Of a stretch of 64,000 nt of DNA, positions 7,820 to 18,483 are shown piece after piece (within the stretch, counting starts at the first letter, position 1; the number at the start of each line of letters is the position of its first letter). The notes under the pieces are model-generated. The model ran no database searches and was not told the DNA's origin. It saw only the letters and a program-made list of their open reading frames with translations. The translations under genes were made by a program, and so were the position numbers. The stretch is from Sphingobacteriales bacterium (GTDB lineage: Bacteria; Bacteroidota; Bacteroidia; Chitinophagales; UBA2359): contig JADJTG010000012.1 of NCBI GenBank assembly GCA_016711285.1, positions 310,001 to 374,000 on the forward strand. The letters are read 5' to 3'.

Positions 7820-10786
7820 TTAAGGGAGGCTCACTCCGGTTTTGATGGCTTGATACACCACCTCCTGAATACGGGTGCGGATATTGTATTGTACCAAAGC
7901 ATTGTTGTTCATATCGGGGTAGGTGCGGTTGGACAAAAAAATATAAATAACGTTGTACTGCGGGTCTGCCCAGGCGCAAGTGCCTGTAAATCCGGTATGC
8001 CCAAAGGTAAAAGGTGAGACAGATTCTGCACAAGGGTTGCTTTTTCCGCTTTGTGTTTCGGGTTTATCAAAGCCCAAGCCGCGCCTACATTCCTCATTTT
8101 GGCGCGATGTAAAAATATTAACGGTGCTTTCAGAAAAATAGCGGTGATTGCCGTAAGTGCCTTTGTTGAGATACATCTGCATTATTTTTGCCAAATCGTT
8201 GGCATTGGAAAACAAGCCCGCGTGCCCGCCTACACCGCCGAGCATCGCCGCACCCATATCGTGTACGGTGCCGCGCAGCTCCCCGATACGAAAATAATCA
8301 TCAACTTCGGTAGGTGCTATTTCGTTTTTATTAAAGCACGAAAGCGGATTAAAGACAGTACGGTTCATTCCCAAAGGCTCTGAAAAATGCTCTCGGGTGT
8401 ATTCGTCCAAAGTTTGTAGCGTTTCGTTTTCAATAATTTTTTTAAAATAATAATAAGGCAAATCGCTATATACATATTTGCGCTCACTCGCCAAAGGCGA
8501 CTGCTGAATATGCTGCCATATCGTATCGGTATAAGCACAATTCATATACATTTTATCGCTCACGGGTACCGAAAAATCATTGGCAGAGTAGGGCGAAAAT
8601 ACTGAAGTATCCTGCAAATTTTGTTCTAAGGCTTTTTTATAAAAAGGTATCCACGCCTGCAAGCCCGCCTGATGCGTGAGCATATCTTTTATATTGAGAT
8701 ATGCTTTATCCGTGCCTTTGAGTTCGGGCAAATAAGTGCTTAAATAATCATTGAGCGACAATTTATTATCTTCGTAGAGGGTCATCAGGGCGGGCAAAGT
8801 GGCAATGATTTTGGTCAAAGAAGCCACATCGTACAAATCCGTCCATTTCACCGGCTGATTTTTGGCGTAAGTATGCCAACCGTAGGTTTTATCAAATACT
8901 ACTTTACCATCTTTTGCTATCAATACTTGGCAGCCGGGTGTTGCCCCCACACGGATAGCCTCCTGCGCAATGTCGTCTATTTGGTTCAAAAGGTCGGAGC
9001 GCATACCCACCTCTTCGGGAATGGAATATTTGAGGCGTGTGGGAGCCAGCGTGAGGTCGCCGCAGCCATAAGGAAAAGCAGTAGAAATATGTACGGGCAG
9101 CTTGCCTTTTGCCGAAATACCTCCAAAAATAATTTGTGCTGCTATCTCCTGCACCAAAGGCATTCTTTGATAAGCACAAATAAGGCTTCCCTGAAAAGCA
9201 TCGAAGGATTTCAGTATGTATGGGTTGCCAAACAAAACAAGGATTACTTTTTTGTTTTTTTGTTGTAATTGCTGCGCAAAACGCAAAGCCCTGCCGTCAA
9301 AATTCCAGTTGTTGGCGGCATCGCCTTTGCTATATGCAATACCGATGATAACAGTGTTGTAGGTTTCTAACTGAGTAAGGGTGTGGTCGTAATCAAAGTC
9401 GGCGGCTTTGTTATTAATCTGAAAATGGCTCACTTCGGCATAATGCGACAATGTTTGCTGAAAAGGTGTTGTTCCGTTGTTTTCGCCGATAAACACACTC
9501 GCAAAGCGTCCGGCAGTTTCCAATTTATTTATCGGCACTAATTTGGGCGTATTGCGCACCACCGTAATGGCATTTTCTATCAGCAGGCGGTTGATGAGTT
9601 CGGATTCGGGCGTATTGAGTTCGGCGATGAGGTTGTTTTCGGAAAGCGGCGTATAATTGGCAAGCCCCAGCCGAAATTTAGTTTCCAAAATTTTGCGCAC
9701 ATGGGCATCTAATTCCGCTTCGCTGATGCTGCCTTTTTGTATAGCGGCTTTGATGGCACTGATAGCGGCGGGCACGTTTTCAGGATAGAGCAACACATCA
9801 TTTCCGGCTTTCAGGGCTTCTACCTCCAATTCTCCGGGTTTAAAATAAGCACTCACCGCTTTCATATTCAAAGCATCGGTGAATATCAAACCTTTAAAAC
9901 CTAATTCTTTTTTCAGCAAATCTGTTATGATGGGTTTGGACAAAGAAGAAGGAATGGTAATAGTGGATTTTCCGTCAGAGTAAGTGCGCTTGTCATAAAC
10001 CGGCACCGACAAATGCCCTATCATCATACTACCCACTTCTTTTTCTATCATTTTTTTGAAAGGATACAACTCTATATCTTCAAAACGCTCGCGGCTGTGG
10101 GTAAGCACCGGCAGGCTGTGGTGCGAGTCCAAATGGGTGTCGCCATGACCGGGAAAATGTTTGGCACAAGCCAAAATTCCGTTCATCTCCATACCTTGCA
10201 TATAAGCAATAGCTTTGTCGCTCACATTGTATTTATTGTCGCCGAAAGAGCGCACCCCGATAACGGGATTGTTGGCATTGGTGTTAATATCCACCACCGG
10301 CGCAAAATTGATATGAATGCCCATACGCCTACATTCGCGGGCAACCTCCTGCCCCATGCGAAAGAGCAGTTGATTGTCCTGAATAGCACCGAGCATTAGT
10401 TGGTACGGAAATTCGGGTGTTTGGCTCAGGCGCATCGCCAAGCCCCACTCGCCATCAATACCGATGAGGAGGGGCAAGCGAGCAGCCTGCTGATATTGGT
10501 TGGTAAGGCGCAACTGCGGCAGGGGGTCGCCCTTAAAAAATATCAAACCCCCGATATGATAATCGGCAACTAAGGTGTTGATATAATCAATGTCTTTTTG
10601 CGAAGCTGACGAATTGGTAGATACCATCATCAACTGTCCGATTTTTTGCTCCAAATTCAGAGAAGCCAACGTATTCTCTACCCATATTGTTTTGTGATAA
10701 GCGTAGTCGCCTTCTTGGGTGTTTTGCGCCTGTAGGTTCTGCATCAAATACAATAAAAATACGGCACTTATTAAATGCTTTATCAT
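7820..10786 (-). CDS. GH3 beta-N-acetylhexosaminidase fused to serine hydrolase (beta-lactamase family)
   Basis: 988 residues with an N-terminal signal peptide (LISAVFLLYLMQNLQAQ). Residues 30-400 form a GH3 N-terminal domain of the NagZ type: KHFPGHGDTHLDSHHSLP at about 207-224 and the nucleophile aspartate in FTDALNMKAV at about 301. A linking C-terminal GH3-like domain follows to about 590. Residues 600-988 are a class C beta-lactamase/esterase-like domain with SxxK as SLTK at about 653. The fusion is common in Bacteroidota and is thought to act on peptidoglycan or chitooligosaccharides outside the inner membrane; the substrate of the second domain is unknown. It is a single gene with no operon partner apparent. 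Confidence 0.93.
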   Translation of the reverse strand: MIKHLISAVFLLYLMQNLQAQNTQEGDYAYHKTIWVENTLASLNLEQKIGQLMMVSTNSSASQKDIDYINTLVADYHIGGLIFFKGDPLPQLRLTNQYQQAARLPLLIGIDGEWGLAMRLSQTPEFPYQLMLGAIQDNQLLFRMGQEVARECRRMGIHINFAPVVDINTNANNPVIGVRSFGDNKYNVSDKAIAYMQGMEMNGILACAKHFPGHGDTHLDSHHSLPVLTHSRERFEDIELYPFKKMIEKEVGSMMIGHLSVPVYDKRTYSDGKSTITIPSSLSKPIITDLLKKELGFKGLIFTDALNMKAVSAYFKPGELEVEALKAGNDVLLYPENVPAAISAIKAAIQKGSISEAELDAHVRKILETKFRLGLANYTPLSENNLIAELNTPESELINRLLIENAITVVRNTPKLVPINKLETAGRFASVFIGENNGTTPFQQTLSHYAEVSHFQINNKAADFDYDHTLTQLETYNTVIIGIAYSKGDAANNWNFDGRALRFAQQLQQKNKKVILVLFGNPYILKSFDAFQGSLICAYQRMPLVQEIAAQIIFGGISAKGKLPVHISTAFPYGCGDLTLAPTRLKYSIPEEVGMRSDLLNQIDDIAQEAIRVGATPGCQVLIAKDGKVVFDKTYGWHTYAKNQPVKWTDLYDVASLTKIIATLPALMTLYEDNKLSLNDYLSTYLPELKGTDKAYLNIKDMLTHQAGLQAWIPFYKKALEQNLQDTSVFSPYSANDFSVPVSDKMYMNCAYTDTIWQHIQQSPLASERKYVYSDLPYYYFKKIIENETLQTLDEYTREHFSEPLGMNRTVFNPLSCFNKNEIAPTEVDDYFRIGELRGTVHDMGAAMLGGVGGHAGLFSNANDLAKIMQMYLNKGTYGNHRYFSESTVNIFTSRQNEECRRGLGFDKPETQSGKSNPCAESVSPFTFGHTGFTGTCAWADPQYNVIYIFLSNRTYPDMNNNALVQYNIRTRIQEVVYQAIKTGVSLP

Positions 10787-11099
10787 GCGAAAAAAAAGAA
10801 AAAATTAAAGATTGGGGAATAAAAAGTTGGTAAAGCAATCAACAAAAATAGCGTTTTTTATCAAGAATATGTTTGTTTCTTTTTTCAATGAGGTGATGTA
10901 AAATAGTTTTCCAAAGTCGGCAAAGCCGATATTTTGATAAATTAAAACAGGATATACCGCACTCGCAGCAATTTTTTCAGATGCAAGTACAAGGGGCATC
11001 ATATCAAAACAAATCATTAATTTTTGCGCCCCCAAAAAAAATCTGTTCATCATTTAACCCCGCATATTTCAATATTCACACGCGATGCAGTAAAAGTTA
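10787..11099. other. 313-bp intergenic region, no supported gene
   Basis: The gap lies between the start of the GH3 fusion and the end of the metallophosphoesterase, both on the minus strand. It holds a minus-strand open frame of 82 codons (10805-11053) with no recognisable domain and a hydrophobic, Phe/Ile-rich composition, which is typical of chance frames in AT-rich DNA. I see no clear hairpin terminator or tRNA here. Confidence 0.55.
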
Positions 11100-12130
11100 T
11101 CATTGCCCTACATCAATCGTGATGCTGTCAACGGGTACATTCCAATCGCTGATGGCGTAGAAGCGGAATGTAATTTGGTTTTCGTGGGTGCTTACGCGCA
11201 AAGCTCCGTAGTTTTGGGCATAGCAATACGCCGAAAATTCGGTACTGTCAATCGGTTCTGTCCAACAATTATATAAAGATGCACCCCTACTCCACTCAAA
11301 AAATAAGGAAATCCGGTAGATTTTCGCTGTATGCGCTGGTAGGTGTGGTCGTGTCCTGAAATCACCGCCGTTATTCCCCACTCTTCAAAATTCCACGTTT
11401 GCATATTTTCGTTGTTGCCGTGGTCGGCTACCGAAAAGGGCGGGTGGTGCAATACCGCAATTTTGTAGGGTTCTTCGGAAAAGCATATTTTTTTGCGCAA
11501 CAAGCGCGATTGTGTGCTGGCACAACAAGTAGAGTCGCCGTTTTTGCCACTGTTAATCATAAAAAAATGCACCTGCCCCCATACAAAATCATAGTATTCT
11601 TCGGCACCGGGCAGTGTAAAATAGGTTTTGTAGGGATTCAGCGTTCCATCTACATAATAGTCGTGGTTGCCCACTGACGGAAAAAAACGGTTTTGATGTG
11701 CCTGTGCCGCTTCGCCGTTGCAGCGCAATGCTTCGGGCGCATCGGGATTATAAATATAATCGCAATACAAGCTACCCACCAAATTATGATAAGTGGAGGC
11801 ATCGCCAAACATTTCATACACATTGTCGCCAACCGTGATAATAAAAGCGGGTTGCCACGACTGCACCATTGCTGCCACTTGCTGGGCTTCGGGCGTGTTT
11901 TTGCCATAATCGCCAATTACCGCAAATTCAACATCGGCAGGAAAAGGCACTAAGGTATCAGGTGCGGCGGCGCGGTAGTCGGGCTGCAGTTGGGGGTCAT
12001 CGGCGGCAACAATACCTACATCGGCACAATGAGCAGGTGCAGGTGGCGGCGACTCCACCATACAAGACCACCAAGCCATTAAAAAAAAATAAAGCGGTAG
12101 TAGTAGCATTATTTTGTAGCTATGAAGCAT
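11100..12130 (-). CDS. Secreted or lipid-anchored metallophosphoesterase, one frameshift
   Basis: This calcineurin-like phosphoesterase resembles the purple/tartrate-resistant acid phosphatases. Motifs in order are IGDYGKN, VGDNVYE, SVGNHDY, LHHPPFS and SGHDHTYQR, which together supply the dinuclear metal ligands. The N-terminus is hydrophobic and has a possible lipobox ending in Cys (AWWSC, about residue 23). The frame breaks at about 11285, where one G appears to be missing from a G run: YFLSGVG continues in the other frame as GASLYNCWTEPIDSTEF to a stop at 11100. The fused length is about 343 residues. The role is probably extracytoplasmic phosphate scavenging; the substrate is unknown. 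No operon partner. Confidence 0.85.
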
Positions 12131-12237
12131 TTTTATTGTATAAAAAAAGATGACGTATGAACAAGAAAAGTGTCACTCCGTTTTATCTTCACGTTATAAA
12201 AAAACGCTTAAAATTAATTCTTTCGCATTAAAAATAT

Positions 12238-12278
12238 AAAAAGAGGCTGCTTTGTTTTTCAAAAGTAGCCTCTTTTTT
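12238..12278 (-). terminator. Rho-independent terminator after DUF2723 gene
   Basis: AAAAAGAGGCT pairs with AGCCTCTTTTT across a short loop, with an A/T run on both sides. It lies 27 bp beyond the stop of the minus-strand DUF2723 gene and upstream of the metallophosphoesterase. Confidence 0.85.
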
Positions 12279-12304
12279 AAGCAATTTTATAAAAACATCT
12301 GCCT

Positions 12305-15300
12305 TTAGCGCGATGATAGAGATAATTTCTGTTCTAATTTTTTAGCAAAATCTTCCTGCTGCGCTTGTCGTGCCGAGTGAATAAACTGTTGTATAAACTG
12401 CTCGCCCATTTCTTTGTCGCGCTCAAAAGGTCGCATTTCCTTTGCTGATAAAGAACGATAATATTGCAAATCCTGTACAATGGCATCGGTGATTTTATCT
12501 ACCACTTCATTGCCTTTATCATAAGCTTTGGCATCGTAGTAGGTGCGCGCCATATTGTAGGCGTAAACATTATAAGGCACGGCGTTTTCGTTGATGTACT
12601 GACGGGCATAATCCAAAACTTCCACCGCTTTTTGCGGGTTGTTTTCTGCCAGATAGCTATCTGCCAAACGCACATAATTGCTGCGCAAATTATACATCAT
12701 ACGGCGCAAATCACTATTGGCATATACGTGGGGCTTGTCTAAATTGCCGAATTTGAATTTATTGAGCAAATTATCGCTCATAATATCGGTATTTACTCTG
12801 CCCAAGAAAGGCGGCTGCGGCGTGTTGCTCTCAATAGGCACCAAGCGGTAAGCCAAACCCTCCAACTGGAAATATTTTTCAAAGCCCAATAATTCGTCTT
12901 TTTCGCAAGATATAGCAAAATAAATCGGGCGTTCCCACTGGTTAGAAGCGATAATATCCAACACTGCCAAGTTATTTTTTAACAAGGAATTAGGTTTTAA
13001 ATCCACCTGCAATACCGGCACTACCAAAGCAGTATCTTTAGCGGCTACCGTTCCGTTGGCAATTATTTTTGCTTTATCTACCGGAATACTTACTTTTTTG
13101 GTCGGATAATAGCTCATCATAGAGCCGGAAGCCGTAGGTTTGGCGGTGCGGTCGTCTCCGATAAAACTGATAATCTGTTTCAAATCAATATAGCGGTCGG
13201 ACGGTGCCACTTGCTGGTTTTCAAAATATACCACCATGTCGCGTCTGCTGCCTGCAATTTTATCGGGAGTGAGCGACATTTTTACCGGAGCAGCATCGTT
13301 GAGTTGGCGGCGTATTTGGTTGATGTACCAATCTACTCCCAACAAACTCAAATTTACCACGCGCACATCTGTTCTGATGCCTTCTACCTCTTGGGCATAC
13401 CAAAGCGGATAGGTGTCGTTGTCTCCTTGTGTAAAAATAATGGCATTGGGGGCGCAAGAATTGAGGTAGTTGGCAGCGAGGTCGCGGGCAGCGTAGCGGT
13501 CGTGGCGGTTGTGGTCGTTCCAACCCTGCGTACCCATCAGCAAAGGAGCAATGGCACTCAGTGCAAAAGCAACTCCCACTGCCGCAGCACCTCCTGTATA
13601 TTTTTTGATAAAATCATAGATGGCGAAGCAGCCCAAACCTACCCACATAGAAAACGTAAAAAACGAACCCGCATAGATATAATCGCGCTCGCGCGGCTCC
13701 AAAGGCGGTGCATTGCCGTAGAGAATAAATATTACGCCCGTCATCAAAAACAACACCATAACAATTGACCAGCGGCGGCGGTCGGCAACCCATTGAAAAG
13801 ACATGCCCAACACACCCAACAACAAAGGAATATAATAAAACAAATTGCGGGCGGGGTGATTTTTGGCAGAATCGGGCAGATTTTTTTGTGGCTGCAATTG
13901 CCCGTTGAGCATATTGTCCAATACCGGAATACCACCCTGCCAGTTGCCGTCACGCATACCGTCAGCACCCAAACCCACGCCCTGCTCGTCGTTTTGTCGT
14001 CCTACAAAATTCCACAGGAAATAGCGCAGGTACATGTAGTTGATTTGGTATATAAAGAAAAAGCGTATGTTGTCGCCGTAGCTCGGTTTTTCGCCTTTGC
14101 GCAGACCGAGCCAACTTTCGTACAGCCCCGCACTTTTGTTGTCGTAAATACGGGGAAACAGTTTCTTTTTTGCTCCTTGATATTCGTATTCAAATTTTTT
14201 ACCTGCTTCTACATATTGTTTTTCGCCTTTTTGCCAGCGCACACCCGTATATTCTACGCCTGTAGGCTCGGCATCGTAAAAGTAACCGCTAAATAAAGGG
14301 CGCGAACCGTATTGCTCGCGGTGCAAATAGGCAGCGAGGCTCACCGGATCGCGGGGGCTGTTCATATCAATACTGGGTTGTGCGTTGGAACGTATCAGCA
14401 CCTGTGCCACCGTAGAATACCCTATCAAAATAAACATAAACGCCAATATAGCGTGATGGGCAAGTACTTTTCCTTGTTTGTAGGTGTAATACAAACCACC
14501 TGCTATCAAGGCTATCAGGACAACAATAAAGAAGACAGCACCACTATTAAAAGGCAAACCCAAGCTATTTACAAAAAACATTTCGGAACCTGCCATTAAA
14601 TCCACGACACCCGTAATCACCACCTCCATAAAAAACAGTACAAAAGCAAACCCTATAAGCAAAGAAATAATTGCTCCTGTGTTGTTGGGATTGGGGGTGC
14701 GATGAAAATAATACATCAATGCCAAAGCCGGCATGGTGAGCAAATTGAGCCAATGCACAAATATGGAGCAGCCCATCAAAAAGGCAATGAGCAGCAAAAA
14801 GCGGTCGGCATAGGGTTCGTCGGCGTGCTGTTCCCATTTGCACATCAGCCAAAAAACCAAAGCAGTAAACATCAGCGACATAGAATATACCTCGCCTTCT
14901 ACTGCCGAAAACCAAATCGTATCGCAAAAAGTACCTGTAGTGGCGGCAATAGCCCCCGAAGCGAGTACTATCCACATAGTAGCTCCTTCTTCTATGCTTT
15001 TTCCTTGTGCGCTCACTATTTTTCGTGCCAAATAAGTGGTTATCCAAAACAAAAACATCATCGCCAAACCACTCGACAAGGCCGACATAAAGTTGATGGT
15101 AAGTGCTATTTTATCGGGCGAAGGGGCAAAGAGGGTAAACATACGCCCTATCATCAAAAACAAAGCGGCTCCGGGTGGGTGTACCACCAACTGTTTGTGG
15201 CAGGAGGCTATAAACTCGCCGCAATCCCACAAACTCGCCGAAGATTCCATCGTGAGGCTGTACACTATCGTAGCAAAGATAAGTGCAAGCAAACCACCGA

Positions 15301-15328
15301 TATTATTTAACAATTTGAATCGCTCCAT
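12305..15328 (-). CDS. DUF2723 family multi-pass membrane protein (GT-C-like)
   Basis: About 1007 residues from MERFKLLNNIGGLLALIFA. An upstream in-frame ATG at 15424 would add an unlikely 32-residue tail. The DUF2723 signature follows the first helix: SASLWDCGEFIASCHKQLVV then HPPGAALFLMIGR. Roughly a dozen transmembrane segments occupy residues 10-620, and a soluble C-terminal part with TPR-like helices fills the last 150. The fold resembles GT-C protein O-mannosyltransferases, and members are assigned to GT117, so glycosylation of secreted proteins is a reasonable guess but not shown by the sequence. A strong terminator follows, and no neighbour shares the transcript. Confidence 0.9.
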   Translation of the reverse strand: MERFKLLNNIGGLLALIFATIVYSLTMESSASLWDCGEFIASCHKQLVVHPPGAALFLMIGRMFTLFAPSPDKIALTINFMSALSSGLAMMFLFWITTYLARKIVSAQGKSIEEGATMWIVLASGAIAATTGTFCDTIWFSAVEGEVYSMSLMFTALVFWLMCKWEQHADEPYADRFLLLIAFLMGCSIFVHWLNLLTMPALALMYYFHRTPNPNNTGAIISLLIGFAFVLFFMEVVITGVVDLMAGSEMFFVNSLGLPFNSGAVFFIVVLIALIAGGLYYTYKQGKVLAHHAILAFMFILIGYSTVAQVLIRSNAQPSIDMNSPRDPVSLAAYLHREQYGSRPLFSGYFYDAEPTGVEYTGVRWQKGEKQYVEAGKKFEYEYQGAKKKLFPRIYDNKSAGLYESWLGLRKGEKPSYGDNIRFFFIYQINYMYLRYFLWNFVGRQNDEQGVGLGADGMRDGNWQGGIPVLDNMLNGQLQPQKNLPDSAKNHPARNLFYYIPLLLGVLGMSFQWVADRRRWSIVMVLFLMTGVIFILYGNAPPLEPRERDYIYAGSFFTFSMWVGLGCFAIYDFIKKYTGGAAAVGVAFALSAIAPLLMGTQGWNDHNRHDRYAARDLAANYLNSCAPNAIIFTQGDNDTYPLWYAQEVEGIRTDVRVVNLSLLGVDWYINQIRRQLNDAAPVKMSLTPDKIAGSRRDMVVYFENQQVAPSDRYIDLKQIISFIGDDRTAKPTASGSMMSYYPTKKVSIPVDKAKIIANGTVAAKDTALVVPVLQVDLKPNSLLKNNLAVLDIIASNQWERPIYFAISCEKDELLGFEKYFQLEGLAYRLVPIESNTPQPPFLGRVNTDIMSDNLLNKFKFGNLDKPHVYANSDLRRMMYNLRSNYVRLADSYLAENNPQKAVEVLDYARQYINENAVPYNVYAYNMARTYYDAKAYDKGNEVVDKITDAIVQDLQYYRSLSAKEMRPFERDKEMGEQFIQQFIHSARQAQQEDFAKKLEQKLSLSSR

Positions 15329-15538
15329 TAAAAAAATGGTTATATATTGATAAAGTAAATAAATGCAAAGCACAAAAATACGAAAAGCATCGGCGTTTGA
15401 TAACTTTTCAACTTTTTTTAGCATATAAAAAGCGAAATAGCCCGTTTTTTATTTAAAACATCGCACTTTTTACAAAAAAAATGTCCATTTTTTTATCTTT
15501 TTATATAAAATCTATGTACAAACAGCCGCTAAATAGTA

Positions 15539-15546
15539 TATCTTTG
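15539..15546 (+). promoter_or_regulatory. -7 box TATCTTTG for tRNA-Arg
   Basis: TATCTTTG is an exact match to the Bacteroidota -7 consensus TAnnTTTG. It ends 19 bp before the 5' end of the mature tRNA, which leaves room for a short 5' leader. A clear -33 TTTG is not visible at the usual spacing. Confidence 0.6.
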
Positions 15547-15565
15547 CGCCTTGAAAAAACAAAAG

Positions 15566-15639
<74 letters not shown>

Positions 15640-15809
15640 CTTTTTTGTCTGCACTTCCGCAAAATTTTCTTTTTCTTCTTCAAAACTGTTTTTTTAAAAG
15701 CAATTCACCTCTTTTTTCCCTAAAAAAAGTTAATGTTTTGAGGCTTTGTATTTTTCCTTTTATTTTGTGCTGTAATTTTTTTTGTTCTTTTTATCGTATC
15801 GGTTTTGAA

Positions 15810-18113
15810 ATGATAATGCGTATTTTTTTATTTTTACTTTTATGCAATACCTTGTATAGTAGTTTGCAGGCACAGGCTATATCCGACAAATTTAAACAAT
15901 TGGATACGGAACTGCCCACGCCCAACACCTACCGCACCGCTTCGGGTGCACCCGGACACGCATATTGGCAACAACGCGCCGACTACGACATCAGTGTTAC
16001 CTTAGACGATAAAGAACAACGCATCTACGGCGAAGAAGTAATTACTTATTTCAATCATTCGCCCGATGCACTCCATTATATATGGTTACAACTTGACCAA
16101 AACCTCTGGCACCCCGACAGCGATACGCGCAAAATACAAACACAAAGTTTGAGCAATACTGCTTCGCCCTGGGAGTTGCAGCGTTTGCAGAATTATACCT
16201 TTGACGGCGGCTTTAAATTGGATTATGTGCAAGATGCCAACGGAAAAAATTTGCCCTATACCATCAATAAAACGATGATGCGCATAGATTTGCCGCAGCC
16301 CTTGCCCCCCAACAGCACCTATATTTTGAAAATAAAATGGTGGTACAACATCAACGACCGTATGAAATTGGGCGGGCGCAGCGGCTATGAGTATTTTCCT
16401 GACGACCAAAATTATATCTATGCCATTGCGCAGTTTTATCCGCGTATGGTGATGTACAATGAAGTGTATGGCTGGCAGCACAAACAATTTTTGGGCAGAG
16501 GCGAGTTTACACTTACTTTTGGCAACTATCGTGTGCGCATCACCGCTCCCGCCGACCATATCATTGCTGCTACGGGTGTACTGCAAAATCCCGATATAGT
16601 ATTGAGTGAAAATCAACAGCAATTATTCAAAAAAGCGACGACTTCTTTCAATGAGCCGGTGGTGATTGTATCGGAAGCCGAAGCACGCAGCACTGAGCGC
16701 AAACGCGCCGACGGCAATAAAACGTGGGAGTATTATGCTGAAGATGTGCGAGATTTTGCATTTGCCTCTTCCCGCAAATTTATCTGGGACGCTATGGCTG
16801 TGCCTTTCGGCGACAAAAACACACTCGCTATGAGCTATTATCCGAAAGAGGGCAACCCTTTGTGGGGACAATACTCCACGCGGGCAGTGGCACATACCCT
16901 CAAAACCTACTCCAAATATACTTTTGATTATCCCTACCCTGCCGCTATTTCGGTACACACCGCCGACATTGGCATGGAATATCCGATGATTTGTTTTAAT
17001 TGGGGACGACCCGAAAGTGACGGCACTTATACCGAGCAGGAAAAAAACCGCATGCTGGGCGTTATTATTCACGAAGTAGGACACAATTTTTTTCCGATGA
17101 TAGTGAACTCTGATGAACGCCAATGGACGTGGATGGACGAAGGGCTGAATACTTTTTTGCAATACCTCACCGAGCAGGAATGGGACAAAAATTTTCCTTC
17201 GCGACGTGGACCAGCTTATAAAATTGTGGATTATATGAAAAGCGAGCAAAGCGTTCAAAATCCGATAATGGTGAATTCCGAAAGTATCATTCAATTTGGA
17301 AATAATGCCTACGGCAAGCCCGCCGCCGCTCTCAACATTCTGCGCGAAACGGTGATGGGGCGCGAACTTTTTGATTTCGCTTTTAAACAATATGCCCAAC
17401 GCTGGAAATTTAAGCACCCCACCCCCGCCGACTTTTTCAGAACGATGGAAGATGCTTCGGCAGTGGATTTGGATTGGTTTTGGCGCGGCTGGTTTTATAG
17501 CACCGACCATGTGGACATCGCCATCGACAGCGTGAAATGGTATCATTTAGATACCAAAAATCCCGACATTGAAAAACCTTTGGCTCAAAAAGAACAAGAA
17601 TCTTTGCAATTTATATCGGATATACGCAACAAAACTGCCACTCCCGAAACACTCGTAGAAAAAGACAAACGTCTGCAAGATTTCTATGTAAACTTTGATA
17701 AATGGAAAGTACGCGAATGGGAACGTGATGAATATCAGGAGTATTTAAAAACATTGAGTGATGAAGAAAAAGCCCTGCTCAACAGCAAAAACAACTACTA
17801 CGAAGTACAGTTTCGCAATGTGGGCGGCTTGGTGATGCCTTTGATAGTGCAACTCAACTACACCGATGGCAGCAGCGAGCTTTTGCGTATTCCCGCCGAA
17901 ATCTGGGCACAAAACAACGAGCGTGTGAGCAAAGTATTTGTAAGTAATAAAACATTATCAGGGCTTGTGTTAGATCCTTACCTCGAAACTGCCGACACCG
18001 ACACCGACAATAATTATTATCCGCCGCGCATCATTCCTTCGCGTTTTGAATTATTCAAAGAACACCGCGAAAAAGAGGATAACCTGATGCAAAAAATGAA
18101 AAAAACGGAATAA
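15810..18113 (+). CDS. M1 family zinc metallopeptidase, secreted
   Basis: 767 residues from ATG 15810 (MIMRIFLFLLLCNTLYSSLQAQ is a signal peptide); the open frame extends upstream, but that part is untranslated AT-rich leader next to the tRNA. The N-terminal aminopeptidase-N-like beta domain (DYDISVTLDDKEQRIYGEEV) leads into a gluzincin catalytic domain with HEVGHNFFPM at about residue 420 and the third zinc ligand Glu in WMDEGLNTFLQYL. The exopeptidase GxMEN motif is replaced by GMEYPMI. It probably acts in the periplasm or outside the cell on peptides. The C-terminal 150 residues are charged and helix-rich with no sorting domain seen. Confidence 0.92.
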   Translation: MIMRIFLFLLLCNTLYSSLQAQAISDKFKQLDTELPTPNTYRTASGAPGHAYWQQRADYDISVTLDDKEQRIYGEEVITYFNHSPDALHYIWLQLDQNLWHPDSDTRKIQTQSLSNTASPWELQRLQNYTFDGGFKLDYVQDANGKNLPYTINKTMMRIDLPQPLPPNSTYILKIKWWYNINDRMKLGGRSGYEYFPDDQNYIYAIAQFYPRMVMYNEVYGWQHKQFLGRGEFTLTFGNYRVRITAPADHIIAATGVLQNPDIVLSENQQQLFKKATTSFNEPVVIVSEAEARSTERKRADGNKTWEYYAEDVRDFAFASSRKFIWDAMAVPFGDKNTLAMSYYPKEGNPLWGQYSTRAVAHTLKTYSKYTFDYPYPAAISVHTADIGMEYPMICFNWGRPESDGTYTEQEKNRMLGVIIHEVGHNFFPMIVNSDERQWTWMDEGLNTFLQYLTEQEWDKNFPSRRGPAYKIVDYMKSEQSVQNPIMVNSESIIQFGNNAYGKPAAALNILRETVMGRELFDFAFKQYAQRWKFKHPTPADFFRTMEDASAVDLDWFWRGWFYSTDHVDIAIDSVKWYHLDTKNPDIEKPLAQKEQESLQFISDIRNKTATPETLVEKDKRLQDFYVNFDKWKVREWERDEYQEYLKTLSDEEKALLNSKNNYYEVQFRNVGGLVMPLIVQLNYTDGSSELLRIPAEIWAQNNERVSKVFVSNKTLSGLVLDPYLETADTDTDNNYYPPRIIPSRFELFKEHREKEDNLMQKMKKTE

Positions 18114-18483
18114 TCTCTTTATGCGTCCAATATTCGCGAAGTGAATTCGTATCTATAACATAAAATGAACCTTCTATTTTCTCTTTTTTAGGTATTAAAA
18201 ATTTTTGCAATGAAACTCATATACTTTTATTGAGGAGTTTGCTGTGATGTTGCTGATATTGATTTTTTACAAACACATAAAAAACACTTTTTGGGGTGCT
18301 TTTTTATATTAATTTTGTAAAAAGTTAGCCTTATCAAAATAGCAATTTATTATAAAAAATTATATTACAGGTTGCAAAACAAGAATATTTAAACTGTTTG
18401 CACCTTTGCAAGTCAAAGGGATTATTTTTTTGTATTCAGCACTTATTTTATTTTTTATACCACTTCTAAAAAAAAACGAAATT
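18114..18483. other. 370-bp intergenic region
   Basis: AT-rich DNA between two plus-strand genes. A weak bulged hairpin with flanking A6 and T6 runs lies at about 18278-18305 and may terminate the peptidase transcript. CACCTTTG at 18401-18408 is one base off the -7 consensus and could serve the following gene. No gene seen. Confidence 0.5.

Noticed and set aside
10805..11053. 82-codon minus-strand frame between the GH3 fusion and the phosphoesterase
   Set aside because: No domain, no ribosome-binding site and composition of a chance frame; kept only as a note on the intergenic region.
18401..18408. CACCTTTG as promoter of the GH-A-like gene
   Set aside because: One mismatch at the first T and no -33 box at the usual spacing; mentioned only in the intergenic note.
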